The notes under the pieces: generated by a model
The model's database searches: none
The model's input: the letters and a program-made list of their open reading frames with translations, nothing else
What the model was told of the DNA's origin: nothing
Shown: piece by piece, positions 36,147 to 48,777 of the stretch
Numbering within the stretch: position 1 is the first letter of the stretch
How the letters are laid out: each line of letters starts with the position of its first letter
Program-made: the position numbers and the translations under genes
DNA from: Ceratobasidium sp. AG-K
Taxonomy: Eukaryota > Basidiomycota > Agaricomycetes > Cantharellales > Ceratobasidiaceae
Assembly (NCBI GenBank): GCA_037039685.1
Contig: JAWNGF010000001.1
Span: 5,146,001-5,210,000, forward strand
Length of the DNA stretch: 64,000 nucleotides
Reading direction: 5' to 3'

Positions 36147-39100
36147 ATGAAGACAGTGGCCTGGTCTGGCTTCGTGCTTGCTGCATCGGCCCCCGTGGCG
36201 TTGGCGCAAGGCAGCACATCCAGGTCCACCTCTTACTCCTTCAGCACGACCAGGACTACGACCCGCACTACGACCCGAACATCTACCTCTACCTCTACCT
36301 CTGTTCCGTCTGGCCGCCCTCTGTACAAGGACCCTAATGCGTCTATCGAGGCTCGTATCAAGGACTTGATTCCTCGCATGTCCATTGAAGAAAAGGTCGC
36401 ACAAATTATTCAAGGCGACATCAACGGATGGATGAATATGACTGATCCCAAGGACAATACTCTCACGTTAGTATTACGAGCTGCGTGCTTCCGCAACTAA
36501 CGAATTCCTACCAGTCACAACGCAACTGGACTCGTGGAAATGATGAAGTACAAAGCGGGCTCTATTTGGGGTAGGTTCCTTATAGATATGCGGGAAATTG
36601 ACTGACGTTCGCAAAAGCCGGGTATGGCGCTCCTTACGAGAAATATGTGTTAGTAACGAGCTCTCCTTGATCTATGTTTGTTCTAATCAGTGCACCTTCT
36701 AGCTACGCAATCAACGTTGGTCAGAAATACCTGATGGAGAATACGACACTTGGGATCCCTGCCATGTTCCAGTCCGAAGGCATGCATTTACAGCTATAAT
36801 TTGGGTTTGTTATCTAACTTGGCAACAATAGGTCTCCACGGCTTTACTAACAACGGGACAATCTTCCCCTCGCCGCTCTCCATGGCTTGCTCTTTCAACA
36901 CAGACTTGATTAAGAGGGTCGCAGCGGCCACCTCGAACGAAGCCGAACCCCTAGGCATTACTCATATATTTGCCCCCGTCATTGATCTCGCTCGTGAGCT
37001 GCGCTGGGGCCGCGTCGAGGAAACTTTCGGTGAAGATCACTTCCTGTGAGTAACTCGAGGTATTAGCCTTGAACCGGAACATATCTTAAATCAATATTCA
37101 GAAATGGCGAAATGGGCCTTGCCTTTGTCGAGGGTCTCCAGGGTGGCAAACGCCGCAATACCTCCAGCACCGCCATTGCCCGGATGGCTGCCACCTGCAA
37201 GCACTTTGCGGCGTTTGGATCTCCCCAAGGCGGCCTGTGAGTGGCATACATTGCCCTATGTGTGGTAAATTAACTAACTCTCCCAATAGCAACCTCGCCC
37301 AAGTCTCGGGCGGCGAGCGCGAGCTCCGTTCAACCTACCTTCGCCCCTTCAGCCGTGCGTGCATGAATGCGCTCTCAATTATGACTGCCTATTCGAGCTA
37401 CGATGGTGTCCCCGCGATGACCAACGATCATTTGTTGGTTCAGATTCTTCGCCGCGAGTGGGGTTACAAGTACTGGGCAACCTCTGATGCTGGTGCGGTT
37501 GACCTTCCAATGACACTCCATGGTACCTGTGATACCCGCGAGTGCTGCGCCAAGAAGGCTCTGGAGAATGGCCTCCAGGGTGAGATGGGTGGAGGGACTT
37601 ACACTTACCTCACCCTTCCTGGTACGTCAAGTCGCCCAGTTAGTTCTACTAGCCTCTTATTATTGAGTTAGCCCAAATTCGTGCGGGAAAAGTCTCCGAG
37701 GCGGCTTTGGACGAAACGGTCAGCTACATCTTGAGGACCAAGTTTGCTATGGGTCTCTTCGAAAACCCATACCCATATGCGGACTACGACAAACACCTTC
37801 GCACCAACGAGACTCTCAGCCTCCTACATGAGATCGAGCGCGAGTCGATTGTTTTACTCGAGAACCACAACAACACCTTGCCTTTGAGCAAGACAGGGAT
37901 CAAGTCGGTTGCTTTGATCGGCCCCTCTGCTGGACAAGTTATCGTAAGTCCGTCGTAACTGTAACGCAGATATTTGCCAACGTTTCTGCCCATTTCAGAT
38001 GGGCGACTATGTGTTCTTTGGTGCCAAAGAGAATGGAGTCTCACGTGAGTCAAGGCTTATATCGCGACTTCTATCTAGACTCATATGTGTTTCTAGCTCT
38101 CGACGGGTTCAAGCGAGTCCTCGCCGGCACAGACGTACAGGTCAACTATGCCGAGGGTTGCAAGCTCTGGTCCGCATCTGAGGAGGGCTTCCCGGAGGCC
38201 GTTGCTGCTGCTCAGAAATCTGATGTTGCAGTTGTCGCGGTTGGTACTTGGTCTTTGGATCAGACTCTGCTCTGGCAAGGTGTAAGTACATTATCCTTGT
38301 AAGTGGGTTGATTAAAATTAACGCATTTAATATAGGTTAACGCTACGACTGGCGAACACGTCGATGTTTCAGACCTCGGCTTGGTTGGCGCTCAACTTAA
38401 CCTGATCAAAGCCATCAAGGCCACTGGAAAGAAGGTCATTGTCGTGTATGTATCCGGGAAGCCTATTGCCGAGACCTGGGTCTACAGGAGTAAGTTCCTT
38501 GTCATCATTCGCGGCCTGTGGTGATTCTGACGGTGGGATAGATGCGGATGCAATCATCTCTCAATTCTATGGCGGTGAGCTGGTAAGTGCACATGCAATC
38601 AGTTAAGAATCTATTAAAGATCGATTATCCACTGCTAGCAAGGAGTTGCTTTGGCGGAAGTCATCTTCGGCGACTACAACCCATCCGGTATGTTTGCCGA
38701 ACCACCCTCGGTTAGATTTGAACCCAATCCTCATAATTTTTCCAGGCAAAACTTCTGCCTCATGGCCCCGTAGCGTTGGTACTGCCCCAGCATTCTACGA
38801 CTATCTCAAGGGCTCCCGCCCCGTCGACTGGACTGGACCTGGCTACATCAAGGATGATGGTACTTTGGTCTTTGGTCACGAGGCATGTACATTGAACCGC
38901 ATCAGATGGCCCATATCTAATTTGTTTGTGGTGTAGTACACTCTCGACTCGCCTGTGCCATTCTGGAGCTTCGGCCATGGTCTTTCGTATACGACCTTCC
39001 AGTACTCGGGACTCAAGTTCAACAAGTCCGTTCTCAGCGCCAAGGATACGCTGGTCGTCACCGTCACTGTGAAAAATACGGGAGCGCGTGCAGGAAAAGA

Positions 39101-39402
39101 GGTTGTCCAGGTACGTTCCCGTTACTTGGTGCTCGACTAGTGCTGCGTAGTTAATTCTATTCGACCAGGTATACCTGACCGATATAGTCAGCTCAGTCGT
39201 CACTCCCGTTCAGTCCCTACAAGGCTTTGCCAAGGTTGACCTCCAGCCTGGTCAGTCCAAGTCTGTGTCCGTATCAATCCCGGTCCAGAACCTTGCTGTC
39301 TGGACACTCGAGAACAAATTCGTTGTCGAGCCCGGCAAGTTCACTGTACAGGTCGGAACGAGCCAGGCGGTCTATGTCAACGGCACTGTTACCGTGCAGT
39401 AA
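36147..39402 (+). CDS. GH3-family beta-glucosidase, secreted
   Basis: Sixteen exons, all in phase, 818 residues: 36147-36466, 36515-36570, 36618-36648, 36703-36779, 36832-37045, 37102-37236, 37290-37621, 37672-37943, 37999-38044, 38097-38281, 38336-38489, 38542-38582, 38639-38687, 38746-38882, 38937-39110, 39169-39402. Signal peptide MKTVAWSGFVLAASAPVALA, then a Ser/Thr/Arg linker of about 35 residues. The GH3 N-domain contains ELRWGRVEETFGED, TCKHFAAFGSPQGG and YWATSDAGAVD, where the Asp is the expected nucleophile. The C-domain carries SDVAVVAVGTWS, VSGKPIAETW and WSFGHGLSYTTF, and an Fn3-like end follows. Such enzymes release glucose from cellobiose or other beta-glucosides outside the cell or in the wall. 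Introns at 36780 and 38883 begin with GC. Expression is plausibly under CreA control, but I did not map sites. Confidence 0.92.
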
Positions 39403-39627
39403 ATTCATACAATGAAAAAGGATTTATTTGGGTGTATTCTAGGAAAACCATGTTCATTCAATCGATGTATTCAACAGTGATATCTGAGGGCGAGTCTGAA
39501 AAATGTTCGGAGCTCCCTCTAAGCGTACTATCCTTTGAGTGTTGACACGTGATGGTATGGGCGACAACGCATGTTTTGTTAGCATTGGGAGCGATGTATG
39601 CATAATTCGGTGCAATAGGGAGGACAC
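39403..39627. other. Short 3'-3' intergenic gap
   Basis: 225 bp between convergent GH3 and WD40 genes; AT-rich, no exon. Confidence 0.5.
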
Positions 39628-41914
39628 TCACTCGTCAAACAGCAGTACAGATCGATCCTCTCGGGGGATAGTTCGGTACAACTGAATCTCTTCAAGCGAG
39701 AAGTGATCCAGGCCATGTGCAGCCGCCCGAAAATTCAATCGGGACATTGCAGAAGGCTCAGGTAGCACACGTGTGCTCTCAACTGGTTTAGAAAGCCGAC
39801 CTCCTAGTATTGGGCGAATTCCATGGATTTGTATGTGATTCTCAACGCCCGAAGTGAAAATGAGAGGCAGGTTTGGATGAAATGCTGCAGTGTTGACGAT
39901 AGATCGGTGCTCTGATAAAGTGTAAGGCTCGTTACCTAACCTTCAAGCGGATAAACTGACCCCCCAAGCGAAATGCAGGTTGGGAGAGGCTGGGAGGTGT
40001 AGCCACAACTTGGGAGGCGTCCGGCGTCGTGTAGCCTTACAAGAGGGGGCACCAGGGGGTACCATAATAAGGACTCAGCTAAAAGCCGTCATGTCCGTCT
40101 GTGATACACACCTATGTTGTTTTCTCCGGTCCCAGACAGCCACAGGTCCCTCCCGTAGTAACGCGTATCTTGTTTCAGCACTTCCCGGGGCGGAATGGTC
40201 CACGCATACACCCTAAAATCATCCGAGCCGGCACAGTATATTGAATCATCCGGAAGACCCATACCCGCGCCTCCGAATGAACCATGCTACCGCAACCAAG
40301 GGAAGCGAAATTATGAGAGGCAAAATGTGAGCTTGTCTACTCGGTTGTATTTGAATACCAAGTTGGGGTCCAGTGCATACCTTGACGGTGCAGTTGTTAG
40401 CATACGACCCGGCCCCCGGAGAATCTCCGCCAGTAGGAGACGCTGCATTAAACTGTGCTAGTGGGAATACGTCAAACGTGTCATAAAGAACTGGGGTAAA
40501 GCTCTATGCGCGTCCACACGCTCAGTGATCAGTGCGTTAAAGCGGCGAGAAACAAACCTTGAGTGTGATTGCCATACGCATACCATCGAAGCTAAAGGCC
40601 ACGCTGGACGGCTCAGGAGCACAGCATGTGTTCAAACCTGGTTTAGAAACCCAAGTGGCGTACTGGAGGGCAATCATCTGTGAGAAACAACGAGCAAGGC
40701 TGGAAAAAGCAAATACGAGGATCTCACACGGTGAATGACATTTCTGGGGTCTTCGGTGGGACTGATCGACGCAGAAAACGACATGCGGGAGTCCATTAGA
40801 CTGATACCAGGAAGCTTGAGCATTGAGCATGAAGTATTTCGCATCCCTTTGTAGGGCTGATGATACGCACCAGACATTGCCATCCTGCTGAGCAACAACG
40901 AAAGAATGCGAAGCACCTGAGTTTGGGCACCACTGCGCATCATTTATTTCGGAATTGCGGGCGATGAGGCCTTCCATAGAGGGCAATCCGGTCCCAGGAC
41001 ATCTTACATCATGAAGTCGAACTAATCCTTCTTCCCCAGCAGTCATAACCAAGTTCGGGTGCGTTGGATGTGCTGACACAGAGTAAAGGGTGTCCTTGAC
41101 ATTTCGGAGTCCAATTAGGCTAGTTCCAGAACCCCTAATAAACCCAGGAACATACTTCATATTTGCGCAAATGCTGAATGTTATTTCCTCCTCCGAGATC
41201 AATTGGTGGGAGAGTGTTGACGGGTGTAGTTGGGTGGCTTGAGACTCGAGAAATGCGCCGCCGGTTCTGTCCCGAAGCCACTCGGGAAATATCATATTGC
41301 ACAAGTGTAGAGCTTGTTCCCACACTTGCAAGGCAACCTTTATTGGTATCCGTATCGATAACAGTTATCACTCACGAATAGATATGGTCGCCCGATACGC
41401 TAAAGGCTAGCGCAAGTATGTTTCTCCGCTACAGTTCCAAATAAGCGTGTTTCGCGACGCTGTAATATGTGGCACGATACATACAGGTTCCGTCTCCAGT
41501 CTAACTATCGGGGTCGTTGCTGAATCAGAATTCTTTTGCCAATGAAACGTATCCCACAGGAACAAATTTGTATCTGAGGGTCGGGTATGCCTCGTGGTTA
41601 CAAGACAGGTTGCATCATCCAAGTAAAGTGTACAAACCATCACCGGCCGAAGCCATCCATCGACCGTCAGATTTTGAAAATGCTATTGCATTAACGCAGC
41701 TCGTATGATCGTTCAACGGCCTATGCCGCACGGAGAGGCGTCCCGCCGGTACGAGTAAGTATGTGGCTTCCCCTGGGAAACCCACGCACTTTGAATATGC
41801 AAAGCCGCTGGAGAGCGTATCGAGCAAGAACTGCTCCCATTTGTGGTGCGCAAGTAGGGGTGATTGACAACGATTCAGTATAATTGAAGGGCGGACTGTC
41901 AAACGTCGCTGCAT
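39628..41914 (-). CDS. WD40-repeat protein, DCAF-like (CUL4 substrate receptor type)
   Basis: Start ATG 41914, first exons 41638-41914 and 41485-41573, further short exons leftward; the last exon ends at stop 39628-39630. WD40 repeats are readable throughout: HTSCVNAIAFSKSDGRWMAS, TNLFLWDTFHW, ILALAFSVSGDHIYS, KDTLYSVSAHPTHPNLVMTA with GEEGLVRLHDVR, YCAGSDDFRVYAWTIP, HRSIVNTAAFHPNLPLIFTS with GVENHIQIH. The N-terminal CQSPLLAHHKWEQFL region and the KHGSFGG/GSDDFRVY pair resemble DCAF5/DCAF-type receptors that present substrates to the CUL4-DDB1 ubiquitin ligase. That function is inferred from resemblance only. The gene has many exons of 80-300 bp; exact joins in the middle (about 40950-41250) were not all settled. 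About 600-650 residues expected. Confidence 0.75.
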
Positions 41915-43751
41915 TGTCACAGCGTCTTCAGCCACGTGAGAGACCCCGCTGTCAATTGAAAACACGTGGCTAACAACCAATCAAATTGTCTACCAAGAAT
42001 CTGCCTAGGCCTCAAACACCCCACAAGTCAAGGTTATCTCCGATTGTCCGCCAACTTGCATGAACAATAATTAAATTTACGTCCGTGAATTAGCTGGCAA
42101 GAGCAATATAATCCATTAATAATTCGTATCTGTGAATTTACATACGGCTTGAGGGAATGCGATATTGGTCATGTGGCAGAATGTTGTAGGATTATGTCAT
42201 CTAATTATCCCAAGGCGCTTATATCCGTACTGGAAGGATAATGGGTCAATGCTGGACAGATGTAAAAACCCCATTCGTTGTCACCCGACGGGGTAACGAT
42301 AGCTGATATTGCACGACGCGGACGCGAAACTATGATAACGATGCCAAGGGACAAAGACCACCCGGCCAAATGTTCCCGATCTCAAGGCAGAGAAAGCTAG
42401 GTCCACCTAAAGCTACCGAAGACATTGAAAAGCGTACCTTGAGTGGTTAGACGTGGGCGTATGCATAAAGGAAAGCAGGAACGGCTAGTCCCAAGACAGA
42501 CAGAAAGACTTAGGCTATCGCGCTCCAAGTCGAGGTGTGATTCAGTTGCTCCCAGAAATGAAACCGGGCCCGGAAAGCCCCTCAATGACCAATGCTAACG
42601 GACAGAGGTGGTATTTGGATCACACGAGGACGACGTTCCACTTGGTCGGCGCACTCGGACGGATTAATAACCTTGTACAGGGAGCACATGTGTTGGAGAT
42701 CCCATGGGGCAACGGTATTGAGTTTAGAGTACGAGTTGGACCCCTCAGGACGGTAACTTGGTAGAGATCAGCTAGCACCAGACTCGGACTGAGTGAGAAA
42801 CATATGCTGCACGAGTCTGGAATCGAGAGCATATCCCTGAATAATTTGGACACGAGCACCATGTGGGTCGTAGCATTGTTGCACGGAGCAATTGAGTTGG
42901 GCGCTGCGAGATTTCGGAAGCCATTCGTAAAAGATAATAAGGAAAGTTGTGAGCGGGCATTAGGCGATTGTAATGCCGTGAGTGCTGGGCAACGTCAAGT
43001 AGCATTAAGAGACGCATCTAGAGCTTTGGCGGTCGAGTACCGTCTCAAGGTGGTCGAGGGTATGAGCCGCAGTCCGGAGAGTATCTGCAGCGGTCGGTGG
43101 TACGTGCGCAGCTGAAGTGGTTGGCGCGCGCAGCACTCGGTGGTGGACAGCTCGAGGTTAATCGCTCTCGGCTCTGTCGATCCCGCAGTAATCCATGTGC
43201 GGTGGCTGTTCTGTCCTGAATTTCCAACGGTCGATCTGTCAGGCGTTTTGCTCTCACATCTGCGCTTCAATATGAGAAACCCTCATTTGCTATTTTTTAT
43301 CGAGCTTAATGTCATCGTCCGGAGCCCACCGGATATCACTGAGGATGCTTCGCCGTCAAATCAATCGAAGGGGCTCGGACTCCATGCGTCAGGCGGCTGC
43401 GGCATGTTGTTTGACTTTTTTACCGGAAAATGGGAGACCGGGCTATAAGTACAATGATCGTTTTTTTGACACCATCATTCAACCTTCGATCCTCTCATCT
43501 CCTTGTACATAACTTCTGCGCACCCTCTCGACATATCAACCCTTCCCGAAGGTTGAAACGCTAGCCTAAAGTAGGCATTCCTTTAATATTATCATTGTTT
43601 TATCTTTTAACGGTGTAAAAGATTTATCAGTTGGCACCTGGTTGATTTTGTGTTTTGGTGCATCGCATACCTCATTATAAGGTGAGAGATGAGCTAAAAT
43701 CCGGAATTTGTTGATTCTTACAACCCACTGGCAGAGCAACGTCGCGGAATA
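41915..43751. other. Gene-poor 1.84 kb, contains promoter of copy 3
   Basis: Overlapping frames on both strands at 42396-43448 show no family or splice continuity. CTATAAGTA at about 43444-43452 is the best TATA-like element before the copy 3 ATG, about 300 bp upstream. Confidence 0.45.
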
Positions 43752-44837
43752 ATGCGTGACTATCGCCGAATGCTTTACCGCCTGGACTTGGCCACATCGT
43801 ACCAGTCCATACCGGCGCTCCTTCAGCACTTCATGGACTCTTCGCCGTACAACGGCGTGATAGAGATGCGTCTCGTTACTACTCCTGTTGCAAGCTCGAG
43901 CGATCCGTCATCGGGGACTGAAATTCGTGCGACCGGGACGACCCACTCGGCGGGTGGATCACCGCCTGCGTCTTTCGCTGAGGATAGCTCGGCCGCCAAC
44001 TCGCCTCCACGCGGTTCACCCACTCAGAACGTCCGAAATCTTCCCTCGAGCACGATGGTGACGTTTCAGCGCGAAGGTAGCGACGTTAATGCCGTCGCAC
44101 TCTACGGTACTCCCATTTCATCTAGAGGCCAACACAACGACTCCCATGCAGATAATAACTGCGGCCCATCTGTCCCTAGCTCCCGCACATATGCTAGTGG
44201 CACCGCGACGCCTTCCCGCCATCCTTCCGACTATAGCTACGACCCGCTATTCGCATTCGCGCCATCAGGCATATCCGCTAACCCCTCGGTTCCTGTGCCC
44301 TCATCGTCAGCGATCGCCTATGGCCAACGTTCGGATTACGGAGCTACGGCCTACCCTACACCTCCACCGATGACCCAGCGGGGCCGTCAGCCTCCTCCTC
44401 GGCCGATTTCACCCCCGTTCATGTTCCCCCACCCCCAAGGCAACCTGCGACCTCCTCCTCCTCCAGTAATCCGTAAACGCTTCCCCCCTCGAACAACGTT
44501 GGTTTGGGCATTCGTCCCTCTGGTTCAGCGGTATCTTGCTGCTGGAGCCGGAACTTTACTTTTCGAGTGCCGTAGCTACACCACGCCTCCTTCACCATAC
44601 GCGGCTTACAACGGAGATGATCCATCAATGGACATTATTAGTCGTGGAGGTCCGTACAAGCGGATGGTCGGCTATGTGGGCCGCTTGTTCGATGGGGGCC
44701 TAGCCGTCTACGAATTAGCGGATAGCGTTGCAGCCACCGCGGCGATGGACAGTGTCATGCTAATGGGCATGGCTGGCGTCGAAGCCGTTGGAAGGACCCC
44801 TGCGATCGTCGAGCGAGGTGGCTCTAACGGCCGGTAA
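43752..44837 (+). CDS. Unrecognised family, copy 3 (361 residues, single exon, intact)
   Basis: A continuous frame from ATG 43752 with all four family blocks in order. A: YRRMLYRLDLATSYQSIPAL and QHFMDSS (residues 4-33). B: MVTFQREGSDVNAVALYG (about 102-119). C: RKRFPPRTTLVWAFVPLVQ then GTLLFECRSY (about 240-277). D: GPYKRMVGYVGRLFDGGLAV then YELADSVAAT (about 297-326). Pro/Ser-rich, probably disordered spacers join them. It lacks the CVIA end of copies 1 and 2 and instead ends VERGGSNGR. No signal peptide or membrane segment, though the last block is followed by a Met/Val/Ala-rich helix. This intact copy is the best reference for the family. Function unknown; I know no family with these motifs. 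Confidence 0.8.
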   Translation: MRDYRRMLYRLDLATSYQSIPALLQHFMDSSPYNGVIEMRLVTTPVASSSDPSSGTEIRATGTTHSAGGSPPASFAEDSSAANSPPRGSPTQNVRNLPSSTMVTFQREGSDVNAVALYGTPISSRGQHNDSHADNNCGPSVPSSRTYASGTATPSRHPSDYSYDPLFAFAPSGISANPSVPVPSSSAIAYGQRSDYGATAYPTPPPMTQRGRQPPPRPISPPFMFPHPQGNLRPPPPPVIRKRFPPRTTLVWAFVPLVQRYLAAGAGTLLFECRSYTTPPSPYAAYNGDDPSMDIISRGGPYKRMVGYVGRLFDGGLAVYELADSVAATAAMDSVMLMGMAGVEAVGRTPAIVERGGSNGR

Positions 44838-46916
44838 AGGATGACGCAGATCGCTTCGTCCTGCCTGCCTAGGTAGGTAATCAGCCACCATGATGATAGC
44901 GTAATATGACATGGTAAATTAAAGGAGAAGAGTTGACCTCTCACATATATGGACAGTGATATGATTGTTAATAGTTGTTAGATGTACCAGCTATGTTGCT
45001 ATCGGATAGACTCACACACGGTGATTATACCATGTTTTCTTGACTTTGATATATGCGCATTGTAACCTGTTGTTCTGCTTTGCTTGTTGTTGATGTATGC
45101 TTCAAATTGTAATTTCATCAGTCTTTTTTACTACTTTCCAGTGGGTTGATCAATCCATCAGAATTCGGCGAATTTTCAGGCCCCGAAAGCCTCGAACCGA
45201 CGGCGAGCGCTTTAACGTTCTCCGTCGCTTAGACTACGACTTAACCCATTCGAGGAGCTTGAGCGTCAACTAAAGGGCCCTGCATCCGTGATCGACTTGG
45301 AATTGAGGGCGGCTCCGACACGTCTGAACTAGAAAAAATTGGGCTCATCAAACGCCAAAGGCTATACCTGTAGGCATGATGCACCAGTTCATCGACTTGG
45401 TATTTCACGGGGTTAGTGGGACTCGCGCGCATGTATCGCCTCATACGTAGCCAAAAACGTGGCCATTAGAGGCTTCGGCTCCTGAGTTACAACAAGCACG
45501 CAACGGTCCGAATTGCGAGCCAGGTCTGAAATCGGATTCTCAGAAGCCGAAATGCGATACCATGGGATTAAACAGGCCCTAGGACCTTTGTCTTACAATG
45601 ACACAATTAGTAAACTCGCATATAGGCGCATTGGGCGTTGCGTAGGCTCCACAGACCGGACGAAAACATCCTCCGAAAAGAAGACGACAAGACACGAGTC
45701 AGAGCTCGCTAATCCATCTCACGCTGTGCACGCATACCTCCAGGCCAATGAGTGAATAGATCAGTGATCACCACCTGCCACGCGTTTTCCTAATTCGTGA
45801 AGTAGGTGCCGGTTGGATGGAACAGCGCAACTGTTCCGGTCTCCCATTGAGGAATCATGTTGGGGACGAGAGCTTTTTGGGGTAGTTATACGTACACTGA
45901 AGTATTCGACGCTGATTGAAACGCGGAGCAACCGAGCTCGATCGAAGTTTACACCTTGAGCTTTACCTAGTAAGTTCTCGCGTCAATGTTGCACATAGAT
46001 TGATATACATCTGGAGGACAGCACTATTGATCAATGCGTGTGAGGCAAAAATGCCTGGCTGTTCTTTTTTTTCAGGGGTACAAGTAGCTAACAACCCAGG
46101 TCGCATTGTACTACAACAGGCTAATCATCGTGGCATGGATCTTTGAAGCCCCCCAAAAGCCGTAATCTACATACCGTGCGCGAAAAGTCCGTATTTCAAA
46201 CCACATCATGCAGGCAGGGACCGAGGAAGCGCCGCATCCTGGGGGCTTGGGATACAATAAAATTGGATCGCCAGAATTGGCCTTTCATGTCAAACTAGGG
46301 AATGCATAGATCGCATTCTATCGACGATGCGGGGACCGGCGGGTTCCCCACGTAGCTAATCGGCCCACCTGGGTGAGACTTGTGGGTACGGAGCCGCTCG
46401 GACTTTATTCAGACTCGGTAAGACGTAGCGACTGCGCAGCGCTGCGATTGATGTATAGGGGTGATAACCCATTGTTGATTAATACAAGTAGGGTTATATA
46501 TTAGCATTTTAGACTATTGAAGCCACATCTACCGCAGTCTGGCTACAGTATAGCGCCAACTTCAGCCCTTGCCTCACTTTCTTTGGATTCCGAATAGCGA
46601 ATACCCGATGCGAAAGGCTTCTTTCTGGTAGTCTCCAAACGGATGCTAATGGACTATGGTGGGGGGTGGCTCACTGCCCGACCCGGGGATCGTGGACAGC
46701 CAGTAGGGTCTGTCAGTTTACTGAAGCTCCATTCCGAGGGCTGTACTCTATTCGGTTCGGTCGTCGCTCTCACTTATATTGGCAGGCAGTCCACCACCAA
46801 CATTCTCAGCCACGCAAGTCAAACGAAGAGTAGTCGCTCGACCTGTCAATTGTGAAGGAAACAAAGACAGTGTGATAGAAATAACACATCGTACAAACGT
46901 GACACAAAGAGGATCG
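44838..46916. other. Gene-poor 2.1 kb
   Basis: AT-rich 3' flank of copy 3 followed by sequence with only short overlapping frames (for example 45513-45755 plus, 80 codons). No RNA gene or repeat recognised. Confidence 0.5.
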
Positions 46917-48501
46917 TTACCTAACGGTCCTACCCCGTTTAACCCCACCGGCACCCTTTCCCCGACCACGTCCCCCGCGACCTGGCTTGGCACCGTTAGG
47001 AGTTGAGTTAGCATTGGCGTCTTGTGCAGCGCCTTCGCGACACCTTTCGCAATACCATTTTTCCATAGGCGAAGGTTTCGTGATGCCCACGCATGATAAA
47101 TGAAACTGGAAGGCGCACAAAGGCAAGAATTATTATGATGATTGTGATGGATCGCCGTGATTGCACGCACCCACTCGAACGGACAGTCTGCGTTATCACA
47201 GGCAATCATTTCCCCGAAGCTAACTCGTTTGCATGTACAATAGACCTGCTCGTCGGGAAGCGGCCCGGAGCCCATGGGATGGGTCATCTCGCCTTCGCCC
47301 TCATCGTCACCGTCACTGCCTTCGGGACGAAGCATCACAACGTCCAATAGACTACTGGTTCCTTCACGAGAATTGGTATTTGCGTGTGGGTTGTTGACAC
47401 CAGTCGGCGTGCCACCGTTGTTTGACCGACGAGGACCTTTTCGAGAGCGGGAGTTGGATGTGTGAGTATTAACCGCAGCAGTGGCGTCATCGTCTGTACC
47501 GTCATCGTCATCGTGGTGACGCTAGAAGGGTACGGGTCGATCGTGAAACGAGCCAAACTAATTAGCACTGACTTTCAGTTATTTGCAATAATGCTTACCC
47601 CATTATGATGACCATATCCGTTTTCATAAAACCCATTGGCGTGATGACCAGAGTACCCAGCGCCTGGACCAACGCTGCGGAGGCTCTCTGGCGGCGACAG
47701 CTGTCGAACTGGAGCCACAGGACTAGGGGGAACATTAACGAAGAGAAACTTGGGAAAGTATTAATGCTACTCACGCCCTTCGTTTGGGAGGTGCACGCCC
47801 GTTGGCTGTGCCATACGCTGCAGAGCCGTTGACACCACGGCCATCAATGCGCCGGCGTTTTTGGGGGCTGGGTGCTGAAACATTCTCACGAACTGGGGCA
47901 ACATGAGGGAATGTTGTCCGTCGAGAGTGTGTTGCAGGGTCAAAGTCGGAGCCGTTTGGACAGTGTTGAGCAGGAGGGGCAACGAGGGAAATTGTTTTAA
48001 GGACAGTGTGTATGTGTGTCTGATGAGCAGCGAGCTGGATGCAGGAGTAGTGTCAACGGAACGCAGATTGGGGTGGGCTACAAGGATCCATACGTTTTCT
48101 GCCGCGATACCAGCCACACGAATTTTGTCTTCCCCGCCCATCTTCAAGTGGGAGGCCGCATCTGCGATCTCGCGCAGCAGAAAGAGTCTAGACGCAGGAG
48201 TAGCGCTGGGATCTTGTAGAAGTGAAGTGAGAGCCGTTATTTTTGCTGTCAAGGAGTTGATGGATGCTGTTGTGTTGACGCGCAGTTAGCTAGTGAACGA
48301 TATGCATGGAGGGTGGATAGAGAAAGTACTTTCAATGAAATGACGGCACTCACTTCTTAATACAGCGTCCAACTCTCTCAGGTCGCTAAAGTTTCTCGTG
48401 AGATCCAGAGGAAGCGAGTCGAGAGAGTCGGTGTAATCCGCAAGGAGGCTAAAAACATGGTTAGAGTCCGAGGCTGGGTTGTTGGGATATGGACCATTCA
48501 T
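46917..48501 (-). CDS. ING-family PHD-finger chromatin protein
   Basis: Five exons, complement(join(46917..47105, 47171..47521, 47599..47708, 47775..48266, 48354..48501)), 429 residues, all in phase. The N-terminus (HVFSLLADYTDSLDSLPLDL, TRNFSDLRELDAVLR) matches the ING N-terminal helical region. The C-terminal PHD finger reads YCTCKRVSFGEMIACDNADC, PFEWFHLSCVGITKPSP, WYCERC, with the complete C4HC3 zinc ligands of ING-type H3K4me3 readers. A Gly/Arg-rich basic tail (GRGGRGRGKGAGG) follows. ING proteins (Yng1, Yng2, Pho23) are subunits of histone acetyltransferase or deacetylase complexes in the nucleus; which of the three this is cannot be told. A long middle segment (about residues 50-215) is less conserved. 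The exon 3 acceptor after CTCCAG was chosen over an upstream TAG because only it keeps the frame. Confidence 0.88.
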
Positions 48502-48777
48502 GTTGTTTCGCCGGCAGTAGTGTTACAGAGGAACGAAATAACCAAAGGTACAAGACAATCAGGAGATCCGGTCCAAGGTAGTCGTTTGCGACAACACCAG
48601 ATGGGTTGGTCAGCTAGGGTAGCTTAGATAATGCATCTTAAGCGCTGATGCCCATTCGGCCCACCCGAATTTCCAGCCTGCTTGCTATGTGAGCTCAGCC
48701 AAGTGTACTGTACAGAACATTCATGTTATGGTTATTTAATCGGGTACAAATACATTGCAAACAAAACATAAAATATC

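Noticed and set aside
42396..43448. Cluster of frames on both strands upstream of copy 3
   Set aside because: All overlap each other, none has conserved motifs or joins by splicing.
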